Part shown: piece by piece, positions 12,873-19,214 of the stretch
Layout of the letters: every line of letters starts with the position of its first letter
How positions within the stretch are numbered: position 1 is the first letter of the stretch
Source of the DNA: Pseudomonadota bacterium
Lineage (GTDB): Bacteria > Pseudomonadota > Gammaproteobacteria > Steroidobacterales > Steroidobacteraceae
Length of the DNA stretch: 64,000 bases
Assembly (NCBI GenBank): GCA_021843755.1
Contig: JAKBWB010000002.1
Coordinates: forward strand, 1 to 64,000
Direction of reading: 5' to 3'
Made by a program: the position numbers and the translations under genes
The notes under the pieces: model-generated
What the model saw: only the letters and a program-made list of their open reading frames with translations
Database searches by the model: none
Told to the model about the DNA's origin: nothing

Positions 12873-12901
12873 AGTATATTACGTCTCGCGTACTACGTCA
12901 A
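12873..12901 (-). promoter_or_regulatory. higBA promoter with candidate HigA operator
   Basis: Minus-strand TTGACG (12896-12901) and TATACT (12873-12878) are separated by exactly 17 bases. The spacer region holds a direct repeat, GACGTA-N8-GACGTA, lying across the polymerase site, a sensible place for HigA to bind. The predicted start of transcription falls at or within a base or two of the higB ATG at 12866. Confidence 0.7.
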
Positions 12902-12925
12902 TAGGAACACGGCGGCAGCGCTGCG

Positions 12926-13330
12926 TCACGCGATTGAGGGCCGCACCAGCGGCACGACGTTCGATTGCTGGCCGTTGCCTTCCTTCACTCCTTTCACGTG
13001 CGCGGCCCACAACGCGAGGGTGGCGCTTTCTCGGGTGCGTAATCATGGCGGTCATAGTGTCGGTTCTGCACGCCCAGGCCGTGACTCTGTAACTGCGCGC
13101 GAATGTCGGACGATACGCCAAGGCCGGCCAGCATCGTCTCGCACGTGCGGCGCAGGTTGCGCAACCGGAACGGTTCGCGCACCGCCCTGGCTTAGACCAG
13201 TGCTGTCGAGATGTCAGCCACGGCAGCGGACAGCGCCTCTTCTGCGCACAAATCTTGGGTCTTCCGGCAGTACTTGGGATGCGCCAGGCTCGCCCAGGCG
13301 GCAATGCGCGCGTACTTGGCAGCGAGCGCA
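12926..13330 (-). pseudogene. Second tyrosine recombinase remnant, frameshifted
   Basis: Three frames together spell the C-terminal part of a different phage integrase. In order on the minus strand they are AKYARIAAWASLAHPKYCRK, then REPFRLRNLRRTCETMLAGLG with QSHGLGVQNRHYDRHDYAPEK (12994-13182), then TLALWAAHVKGVKEGNGQQS ending at 12926. One in-frame stop and at least two frameshifts separate them. The RRT box and RHYDRHDY segment are diagnostic. The 5' end is cut off at about 13330, right beside the stop codon of the next gene, so the metK-like unit may have inserted into this integrase. Confidence 0.75.
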
Positions 13331-13340
13331 GTTTGTCAGA

Positions 13341-14507
13341 TCAGTACCTCGCCCCGCGAAGGCGGCGCATCTTGGAGCCTTCCACACGAATCCCATGCCA
13401 GTAGTAATGCGGCTCAGACTCACAATCCGAGTCAAAGGCAGGACCGTTCTCGCAGTGCAACCTGCACCCGTCGACCCGTACGAGAGGCTTGGCGACCCAG
13501 TACAGAACTTCCTCGGTCCAGATGAGCTGCCAACATCCCGCCACAAAAGCATGAAACAGGGGATCCGCCCATGCGCTGACCTGCGGAAGGCCCAACTCCC
13601 GGGCGCCGATCGCCGTCAGCGCCAGGTGGGACAGGTCAAAGAACCACCAATCCCGCCCGGGAGGCGTCATCGATGGCCAGCAACGCGTGACGAGTTCATC
13701 GGCTATTCTGCGGGCGAGCACCGCGCGCGAAGTGGCGCCTGCGATGTCGGCAAGAGCATAAATCCGGGTTGTAGATTGACGGGCCTCGATGGCGAAAAGG
13801 CCGTCCCCACCATCACGGCTATAGCTGGCCAGGACCGCTTGCGGCGACGCACGGGCGGCAAGCGCATCGGGGGAATTGGCAGCAGCAATGGCGGTCTTGG
13901 CCGCGCCGGCGTCCAAGTTGTTTCGGCGAAGTTGCTGGACATTTCCCCATGATCCACTCGGCGAACCGATGTCCGGGGTCCCTTCGAGTATTCGCTCCAC
14001 GTGCTGTGCCAGCGCGGGCTCCTGCCCAAGGAACCACCCCCGCCGGAGCCGCCTGACGGCCCGATGGATCCCGATCGTGGCGCAATAGGCCTGGAGATTC
14101 TGCTCTACAGACATCTCATCAATCGTGCCGGGGTATTCGCAGGCCGCATCGTATGCGGTCACGCTGATCGCGCCCGCTACGGCCTCGAATTTATGCTGTG
14201 GGGGCGCCTTGGCAAGCCGCTGCGCCTCATCCCGGCGCCATTGCCAGGCTCCTCCGATGACGGAGAGCATCACCTCCATCTCATGCCGGTAACCCAGCCG
14301 ATCGAATTCGCCGAACGCGTGCGGGTCTGCGACGTTCCACTGCCAGGAGAAGCCACTGCCAGGTACCCAGCTGCCGATCCATGTGCCGGATGTCCTGCGG
14401 TCGTGCGGGTCGCGATCACGGATCTGAACCCACACGTTAGAAGAGCCCACATTCGTACTCCAGGCGAAGTCCTGCTCGCCGATGCGGATCCGGTTATAGC
14501 TCGTCAT
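13341..14507 (-). CDS. Uncharacterised DUF6745-like protein coupled to metK-like gene
   Basis: This 388-residue protein has a Trp-rich N-terminal third (for example WIGSWVPGSGFSWQWNV), a helical middle (about 95-210), a segment with DWWFFDLSHLALTAIGARELGL, and a C-terminal block LVRVDGCRLHCENGPAF followed by YYWHGIRV. The last block resembles the end of DUF6745 proteins, which carry an LHxxxGPA...WHG pattern; this link is from memory. No signal peptide or catalytic motif is recognisable. Its ATG overlaps the metK-like stop (ATGA), so the two products are made together and probably act together. Confidence 0.7.
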   Translation of the reverse strand: MTSYNRIRIGEQDFAWSTNVGSSNVWVQIRDRDPHDRRTSGTWIGSWVPGSGFSWQWNVADPHAFGEFDRLGYRHEMEVMLSVIGGAWQWRRDEAQRLAKAPPQHKFEAVAGAISVTAYDAACEYPGTIDEMSVEQNLQAYCATIGIHRAVRRLRRGWFLGQEPALAQHVERILEGTPDIGSPSGSWGNVQQLRRNNLDAGAAKTAIAAANSPDALAARASPQAVLASYSRDGGDGLFAIEARQSTTRIYALADIAGATSRAVLARRIADELVTRCWPSMTPPGRDWWFFDLSHLALTAIGARELGLPQVSAWADPLFHAFVAGCWQLIWTEEVLYWVAKPLVRVDGCRLHCENGPAFDSDCESEPHYYWHGIRVEGSKMRRLRGARY

Positions 14508-15577
14508 CGCAGGGTCTCCCGGAGGGCGTCAACCCGGTCGGTGGCTTCCCGTCGGACAACGGCCGGGTCGCGGAATCTGCCGAAGCGCCCGAGCGAGGAC
14601 ATCTGGGCATGGATCGGCAGCAGGTTGAGATCCCGGATGATCCCAGAGGGGGTCAGGTCGAACACCTGCCGGATGGTCCGCTCGATCGCATCTTCACTCG
14701 TGTTTCCGCTGCCGTACAAATCGACGCTGATCGATACGGGCTCGGCGACGCCGATGGCATAAGCCACCTGTAGCGCGCACCGCTCGGCAAGTTCCGCCGC
14801 GACGACATTCTTGGCGACCGATCTGGCCACGTAGGCGGCCGAGCGATCGACTTCCGATGGGTCTTCGCCGTGGGGGCAGGAGCCCCCGTATGTGTCGACA
14901 CTGATCTTGCGTCCGGCGAGACCGGTGTCGCCGTTGGGACCGCCAATCGTCCACGCGCCAGCCGGATTGAGATAACAATGCAAGTCCTCCGTCCGCAGCG
15001 ACGGCGGCACCACCCTATCCACCATTGCTTGCTGCAGAACGCCTCGCACTTCTTTGAGCGAAAGCCTATTGGAGTGCTGCCAGGACAGCACGACGGACTG
15101 CACGGCGAGGGACCTACCCTCTTGGTAGCGCACGGTAACCTGACTCTTACCATCGGCCCGCAGAGGCGCATCCGCGTCTTGAGTCACGGATGTGGCGCTC
15201 GCAATCAGCTCGTTGGCGAGGGTCCAGGATAGCGGTGCCAGTGCATCGGTCTCCCGAGCCGAATACCCAAACATCAGGCCTTGATCTCCCGCGCCCAGGC
15301 TTTCGCCGCCGTCGACCGCGGATGCAGTCTGTCGGCTCTGGTGATTGAAACGCACGTCGACATCAGCACCGGCGGGTGAGATGTCCTGATCCGAGTCCCG
15401 GTACCCAATCTCCGTCAGCACCCGCCGCACCATGGAGGGCGCCTCGCACGCTCCGGGCGTATTCGGATCACGCTTTAGAAACTCATCAAGGATGGCCTCG
15501 GACAAGCGATCGCAGAGCTTGTCTGAATGCCCCCCGGAAACCGACTCGGAAGTAAATAGCCCGTGACGAACAGCCAT
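14504..15577 (-). CDS. Divergent S-adenosylmethionine synthetase-like protein (MetK paralogue)
   Basis: This 357-residue protein is clearly of MetK ancestry: LFTSESVSGGHSDKLCDRLSEA, GAGDQGLMFGYS, DGKSQVTVRY, GDTGLAGRKISVDTYGG, VDRSAAYVARSVAKN. MetK joins ATP and methionine to make SAM. Several features are atypical. GHPDK reads GHSDK. The GGGAFSGKDPSKVDRS signature loop has become SCPHGEDPSEVDRS, so both lysines are glutamate. About 25-30 residues (the GMVLVGGEI strand region after ACE) are missing relative to the usual 384. It may have altered substrate use or be a catalytically weak paralogue. A housekeeping metK is expected elsewhere. Confidence 0.85.
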   Translation of the reverse strand: MAVRHGLFTSESVSGGHSDKLCDRLSEAILDEFLKRDPNTPGACEAPSMVRRVLTEIGYRDSDQDISPAGADVDVRFNHQSRQTASAVDGGESLGAGDQGLMFGYSARETDALAPLSWTLANELIASATSVTQDADAPLRADGKSQVTVRYQEGRSLAVQSVVLSWQHSNRLSLKEVRGVLQQAMVDRVVPPSLRTEDLHCYLNPAGAWTIGGPNGDTGLAGRKISVDTYGGSCPHGEDPSEVDRSAAYVARSVAKNVVAAELAERCALQVAYAIGVAEPVSISVDLYGSGNTSEDAIERTIRQVFDLTPSGIIRDLNLLPIHAQMSSLGRFGRFRDPAVVRREATDRVDALRETLR

Positions 15578-15582
15578 CGGAA

Positions 15583-15603
15583 CCTCCTGATGTTGAACTC
15601 AGG
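15583..15603 (-). promoter_or_regulatory. metK-like ribosome binding site inside a short hairpin
   Basis: On the minus strand CCTGA (15599-15603) pairs with TCAGG (15586-15590) across an 8-base loop. The strong Shine-Dalgarno AGGAGG (15583-15588) begins within the 3' arm and ends 5 bases before the ATG at 15577. Opening or closing this stem would change ribosome access, so it is a plausible expression platform for the upstream RNA element. Confidence 0.55.
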
Positions 15604-15646
15604 ACGCAAAAACTCACGAGGGCTGCCCGATTAATTGCCGGAGCGG

Positions 15647-15726
15647 CCGCATCGTCCCCTTTCGGGGGCCGCCACCTTGCCCGGGTAGGCAGGTTGGCAG
15701 GAGCTACCGCTCCACTCTTGATGCAG
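15647..15726 (-). promoter_or_regulatory. S-box-like structured leader RNA (candidate SAM-type riboswitch)
   Basis: The 80-base minus-strand RNA closes with P1 CTGCATC/GATGCGG (15720-15726 with 15647-15653). Inside is ATCAAGAG (15715-15722), the same string that opens SAM-I riboswitches. Then come P2 GGAGC-GGTA-GCTCC (15700-15713), GCCAACC (15692-15698; SAM-I has GGCAACC), P3 TGCC/GGCA (15678-15691), AAGGTGGC (SAM-I has GGTGC) and P4 CCCC/GGGG (15656-15668). The usual long P2 with its kink-turn and pseudoknot loop is absent. The P2 loop GGTA could instead pair with TACC in the P3 loop. It lies upstream of a metK-like gene, which supports a SAM-related role. The family assignment is tentative. 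Confidence 0.6.
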
Positions 15727-15731
15727 CCTGG

Positions 15732-15760
15732 AATGTATCAAATCAACCAGAGAACGTCAA
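15732..15760 (-). promoter_or_regulatory. Promoter of the metK-like operon
   Basis: Minus-strand TTGACG (15755-15760) and TACATT (15732-15737) are spaced 17 bases. The predicted transcription start is near 15725, which is the first base or two of helix P1 of the leader RNA. The fit between promoter and RNA boundary supports both calls. Confidence 0.6.
15737..15750 (+). repeat. 14-bp direct repeat, copy 2
   Basis: ATCAAATCAACCAG is identical to the copy beside tRNA-Asn at 11669-11682. Here it lies in the spacer of the metK-like promoter and next to the IS110 remnant, at the distal edge of the integrase/higBA/metK-like segment. Confidence 0.35.
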
Positions 15761-15880
15761 TTCAATTTGGACTCGCACGGTTGGCCAGGATCCATTATCA
15801 CATAACTCCGTGATCGAATGCCGTGAACGATAGACTCGAGAGGGGGCGCGGTGGCCGTAGGAACTCTCTCGACTGGTTCC

Positions 15881-16033
15881 GCTCGGGCTTGCCGAGCGTG
15901 CCGATCAGCCACCGCACCGACTCCGGCCGATTGGGGATCACGCGAGGCTGCGCACCTCACCGGTACGCTCTGCTACCGCCACCGCGATCGTCGCCGCATC
16001 AACATCAAGCCCCACAAATCGCAAGTTCTTCAT
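15881..16033 (-). pseudogene. IS110-family transposase, N-terminal remnant
   Basis: From the ATG at 16033 the minus strand reads MKNLRFVGLDVDAATIAVAV, then AERTGEVRSLA and a TGA. After a one-base shift it continues VIPNRPESVRWLIGTLGKPE to about 15881, where similarity stops. GLDV with the first catalytic Asp and the VIPNRPESVR block are typical of the RuvC-like (DEDD) N-terminus of IS110 transposases. The C-terminal Tnp20 domain with the catalytic serine is absent, so the element is dead. The upstream non-coding end appears to be preserved (16036-16191). Confidence 0.75.
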
Positions 16034-16035
16034 CG

Positions 16036-16118
16036 CCGGCTCCCATTCGCAGGTGGCTCTGCACCACGGTTCAAACCCGATCCGCAGCGTAACCCACGGC
16101 CTGCGAATCGGGAGCCGG
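16036..16118 (-). repeat. Long imperfect hairpin upstream of the IS110 remnant
   Basis: The arm at 16036-16053 pairs with 16100-16118 through CCGGCTCCC and ATTCGCAGG, with one bulged C at 16109. It encloses a 46-base loop region. The structure ends 2 bases before the transposase ATG. In IS110 elements the non-coding end before the transposase encodes the bridge RNA, whose loops are large and internally structured, so this could be a relic of one. That identity is inference. Confidence 0.5.
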
Positions 16119-16149
16119 TCGTTCCATGATGACTAAACTCCTAATCCTT

Positions 16150-16191
16150 GAGGCGCCGCGAGGGGTGAACCTCGCGAAACCAGGGCGCCTC
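16150..16191 (-). repeat. Nested stem-loop in the IS110 non-coding end
   Basis: GAGGCGCC (16150-16157) pairs with GGCGCCTC (16184-16191), and inside it CGCGAGG (16157-16163) pairs with CCTCGCG (16170-16176) around a 6-base loop; the two stems share the base at 16157. On the minus strand this hairpin comes first and is followed by a 31-base linker and the large hairpin at 16036-16118. Between 16192 and 16412 I see no gene or clear signal. Confidence 0.55.
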
Positions 16192-16412
16192 GCGCGCACA
16201 GAAGGTGCTCATGATGGAGAAGGAGCTTGCAGGGCGGGATTGCCCGCCGGCCGCCGGCCCCGGCGCAGCGCATCCGTCCAGGCCGCGCGCAGGCCTGGAC
16301 GGCGAAAACGCCGCGGCCCCCTATCCGCGCATGCAATCCGGCCGCTTCCGAGGCCCTGTCCCGATCTCATGCTGAACGGCGCAGAGGCGCTCACTCATCT
16401 CGGCAGCGGGAA

Positions 16413-16440
16413 TTGACAGAGCCTATGCCAGGCATATGCT
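16413..16440 (+). promoter_or_regulatory. vapBC promoter and palindromic operator
   Basis: TTGACA (16413-16418) and TATGCT (16435-16440) are spaced 16 bases. The perfect palindrome TATGCC-A-GGCATA (16424-16436) fills the spacer and touches the -10, so a dimeric VapB bound there would block polymerase. A second, shorter palindrome GCATATGC (16433-16440) overlaps it. Confidence 0.65.
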
Positions 16441-16462
16441 TATCGTCAGGAGGATCCCCGTT

Positions 16463-16774
16463 ATGAGCATCAAGAGAAAGCCTGGGCGCAAAGAGCCTCC
16501 GTCCCGCCGGACGGCAGCCAAGTCGATGGCCACGGTCGCTTTGCGCCGTGCGTCCATCTTCCGCAATGGCGCCAACCAGGCGGTGCGGCTCCCTCAGGAG
16601 CTGCGCTTTCCGGAGGAAGTGACGGAGGTCCGCATCCGTAAGCAGGGCGATAATCTCGTGCTCTCCCCGATCCGGCCCGACTGGGCGTCTTTCTTTGCGC
16701 TCAAAGTGGACGTCCCTGACGATTTCCTCGCCGACCGCGGCGACTCCCCGCCGCAGGACCGCGAGCCGCTTTGA
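16463..16774 (+). CDS. vapB: VapB-type antitoxin (AbrB-fold)
   Basis: This 103-residue protein has a basic N-terminal extension (about 1-30). It then carries an AbrB/VapB swapped-hairpin DNA-binding segment, RRASIFRNGANQAVRLPQELRFPEEVTEVRIRKQGDNLVLSP. A C-terminal toxin-binding tail (WASFFALKVDVPDDFLADRGD) follows. The start ATG at 16463 has AGGAGG upstream with 9-base spacing; the frame opens earlier at 16427 without a better site. The stop TGA overlaps the vapC start codon. It should neutralise VapC and repress the promoter at 16413-16440. Confidence 0.92.
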   Translation: MSIKRKPGRKEPPSRRTAAKSMATVALRRASIFRNGANQAVRLPQELRFPEEVTEVRIRKQGDNLVLSPIRPDWASFFALKVDVPDDFLADRGDSPPQDREPL

Positions 16775-17169
16775 AGCTTTTCATGCTCGACACGGATATT
16801 TCGAGCTACATCATCCGCCGCCGCCCGGAATCGCTCGCGCAGCATTTCGAGAGGCACGCCGATGAGATCTGCGTGTCCGTGATCACCGCGGCGGAGCTGC
16901 GCTTCGGAGTCGAGAAATCAAAGAGCGCGAAACTCGCCGATCTCGTGGAGAGCTTCCTCGAGCGTCTCTCGATTCTTGATTGGACTAACTCGGTGACGCC
17001 CCACTATGCCCGAATCCGCGCCGCCCTCGAACGGCTCGGAAAGCCGATGGGGAACGCCGATCTCATGATCGCCGCCCATGCCGTTTCCCAACGGGCTACC
17101 ATCGTCACCAACAATGTACGGCATTTTGCTGGCGTGCCAGGCCTCAAAGTCGAGGACTGGACCGAGTAG
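16771..17169 (+). CDS. vapC: VapC-type toxin (PIN-domain ribonuclease)
   Basis: The 132-residue PIN domain begins MKLFMLDTDISSYII from a TTG that overlaps the vapB stop (TTGA); an ATG four codons later is the alternative. Acidic catalytic residues are visible in LDTD (Asp7), AAELRFG (Glu) and NADLMIAAHA (Asp), with the TIVTNN strand after it. VapC toxins cleave tRNA or rRNA using Mg2+. All acidic residues are intact, so it should be active unless neutralised by VapB. Confidence 0.93.
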   Translation: MKLFMLDTDISSYIIRRRPESLAQHFERHADEICVSVITAAELRFGVEKSKSAKLADLVESFLERLSILDWTNSVTPHYARIRAALERLGKPMGNADLMIAAHAVSQRATIVTNNVRHFAGVPGLKVEDWTE

Positions 17170-17485
17170 GAACGTTCGCCCGAGTTCGGATTCCGAATGG
17201 GTGAGCTCACGGCAAATCATCTTGTGGAGTCACCCGACCCCGTACTGCATCCGCCAGTCTCGGGTTCCACGCGACCGCTTCCGTCATATTCGCAGTCAAA
17301 GCAGCTGTGCCCCAATTACAGCTCGGCCCGGCGGCGCACGGCGTCCCGGTGCAGCGGCTGTATCTGGCGCGTTGGAACGAACTCGGTATGTCTCAGGCCG
17401 ACGCGGCAACGCTCCTGGGCATCTGCAAGCGCACCCCGCAGAATTGAGAGCAGCGAGCGTCAGCGTTCCGTCCGAGAGCCGACGC
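17170..17485 (+). other. Gene-poor stretch with a possible transposase HTH scrap
   Basis: No intact gene is visible. On the plus strand 17341-17446 reads VQRLYLARWNELGMSQADAA, continuing TLLGICKRTPQN before a stop. This resembles the N-terminal helix-turn-helix of ISNCY/IS481-like transposases (LGMSQAEAAxLLGVxxRT). It is too short to assign firmly and no inverted terminal repeats were recognised. Confidence 0.3.
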
Positions 17486-17716
17486 TCAGCTCTTGCCCGG
17501 AGCGTCCCGGCCGCCGGACACGGCGCTCTCCGTGGCCTTGAAGCCGATCTTGGCGTGCGTGCCGTCGCAAAACGGCCTGCTCTTCGAGCCACCGCAACGA
17601 CACAGATAGACTGGACGCCTGGCGGTGGCATACTTCGCGCCGCTCGAGTCGAGGACTGCCACGTCGTCTCCCTCGACCTGGTAGGGGCCATTCGGCAGAA
17701 CTTTGATCGTTGCCAT
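17486..17716 (-). CDS. CDGSH-type iron-sulfur protein
   Basis: This 76-residue protein carries the CDGSH motif CRCGGSKSRPFCDGTH. The three Cys and one His ligate a [2Fe-2S] cluster. One CDGSH domain occupies about residues 38-58, after a short strand-rich N-terminus (MATIKVLPNGPYQVEGDDVAV). Bacterial members of this type are soluble and dimeric and have proposed redox or iron-handling roles, but the function here is unknown. It is convergent with nothing and lies 76 bases beyond the permease stop in the same orientation. Confidence 0.9.
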   Translation of the reverse strand: MATIKVLPNGPYQVEGDDVAVLDSSGAKYATARRPVYLCRCGGSKSRPFCDGTHAKIGFKATESAVSGGRDAPGKS

Positions 17717-17792
17717 TCACGTACTCCCGGTCACTCGCCGCAACTGCGGCGCCTTTTCATCGTGATCACTCGAGGAGCTCGTACGGTGCGCT

Positions 17793-19169
17793 TCATGAGA
17801 CAGATACCGCCGCGGCGAGCCGCCGATAGCCCCCCGGCCGAAAAAACAGAATCCCAGCGACCAGACCACCGATACCAACCATCCGGGTGATCATGTCGAA
17901 CGTTGAGATCGCGTAGATCCCCAGCGTCATCAGTATAACCGCGCTCAGCGCAGGCGCCGCCACGTATTTCAGGAACGTTCCGAGGGACTCCCGGTAGCTC
18001 GACCGGTAGAGCCAGGCGCACACCAGGCCCGCGAGGCCGTAATAGTAGGAAACCTGCACGGCGATCGCATTGACCGAATCGGCCAGAATCGAAGCGACCG
18101 ACGGCATGAGGCTCGCGCCGAAGATCGCGACGAGCCCGACCCCAAGCAGCAGGTACATCGTTCGCACCGGCGTGACGGTGCGCGCGTGCACCTCGCCGAA
18201 GCAGCCCGGCAATGCCCGATCGCGTCCCATCGCGAACAGGGTGCGCGAGAACTGCAGCATCGTGGTCTCGAGTGTGGCGATGCTGGAGAGAATCAATGCC
18301 AGCGCGGCGGCATAACCGCCGACCTTGCCCAGCCCGGCTGCAATGGCGACCTGATAGATCAGGTTGTCGGAGAATCCGGACGACTCGCGCAGCGAGAACA
18401 GCATGAGCGTCGCCGCCGTGAACGCGGCGAACGACGCAATCGTCACGAACACGCTCAGAAATCCGCCATTACCGGCCGCGTTCGGGCGGTCGTTACGGGT
18501 CTCCTCCGAGAGATTCGCGGTGACGTCCCAGCCCCAATAGAGGAAGACGACGATCAACGCCGAGGACGCGAAGCTCCCCCGCGAGTAGTGCAGGCCGAAC
18601 CAGCTCCACGAGAACGGATTGACAGCGTGTCCGCCCGCGGTGCGCACGAACGCGGCGACCGAGATCGCAAACAGGATCGACAGCTCGATCGAGCTCATCA
18701 CCACCTGCACCCGGCTGGTGATCTCGATCCCGGCGATCAGGACCAGGCCGATGCCCAGGAACCAGACCGCGCCGATGCCGGTCGTGAGCAGCACGTGGCC
18801 GGCGAGAGCCGGCGCGACCAGATCGATCGTCGCAGTGCCGAGCGGCACACTGCCGGTAATCATGAACACCATCGATGCGACCAGGAGCGCCCAGCCCGAG
18901 AAGTACCCGGGCAGCTTGCCGAAACCGATCTTGGTCCACTCGTAGGCCGCCCCGGCGTTGGCGAACTTCTCGTTCAGACCCTTGTAGGCGAGCGCGATAC
19001 CGAGCATCGGCAGCGCGAAAATCAACACCGCGTTCAGCGACAAATCGCCCGCGGTAGCCAGCAGGCCGGATATCGCCACCGCGATCGAGAATCCGGGCGC
19101 GCTGCCGGCCACGCCCATGATGATCGACTCGAAGAACGAGAGTGAATCGGCCTTCAGCGTGTCGCTCAT
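17793..19169 (-). CDS. APC-superfamily amino acid/polyamine permease
   Basis: This 458-residue inner-membrane protein has about 12 hydrophobic segments. The first contains the APC signature ESIIMGVAGSAPGFSIAVAISG, with the unwound GxG region of TM1. Further landmarks are GAAYEWTKIGFG in TM3, FLYWGWDVTANLSEETRN in TM6 and the conserved FAMGRDRALPGCFGEVH loop. It should import an amino acid or related solute by proton coupling. The substrate cannot be read from sequence. The ATG at 19169 (MSDTLKADSLSFFES) fits family starts. The divergence from transporter-specific clades is not resolvable here. Confidence 0.88.
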   Translation of the reverse strand: MSDTLKADSLSFFESIIMGVAGSAPGFSIAVAISGLLATAGDLSLNAVLIFALPMLGIALAYKGLNEKFANAGAAYEWTKIGFGKLPGYFSGWALLVASMVFMITGSVPLGTATIDLVAPALAGHVLLTTGIGAVWFLGIGLVLIAGIEITSRVQVVMSSIELSILFAISVAAFVRTAGGHAVNPFSWSWFGLHYSRGSFASSALIVVFLYWGWDVTANLSEETRNDRPNAAGNGGFLSVFVTIASFAAFTAATLMLFSLRESSGFSDNLIYQVAIAAGLGKVGGYAAALALILSSIATLETTMLQFSRTLFAMGRDRALPGCFGEVHARTVTPVRTMYLLLGVGLVAIFGASLMPSVASILADSVNAIAVQVSYYYGLAGLVCAWLYRSSYRESLGTFLKYVAAPALSAVILMTLGIYAISTFDMITRMVGIGGLVAGILFFRPGGYRRLAAAVSVS

Positions 19170-19214
19170 CGTCCCCTCGGGCGATCGGTGTACCTGCGTC
19201 TGATCGGGATCCGC

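Noticed and set aside
13211-13952. Plus-strand frames opposite the DUF6745-like gene and the integrase remnant
   Set aside because: They show no homologous motifs, and the minus-strand readings are coherent.
16133-16416. Short frames of 60-96 codons between the IS110 remnant and vapB
   Set aside because: They are Arg/Pro/Ala-rich with no ribosome site and lie over hairpins, so I treated the stretch as non-coding.
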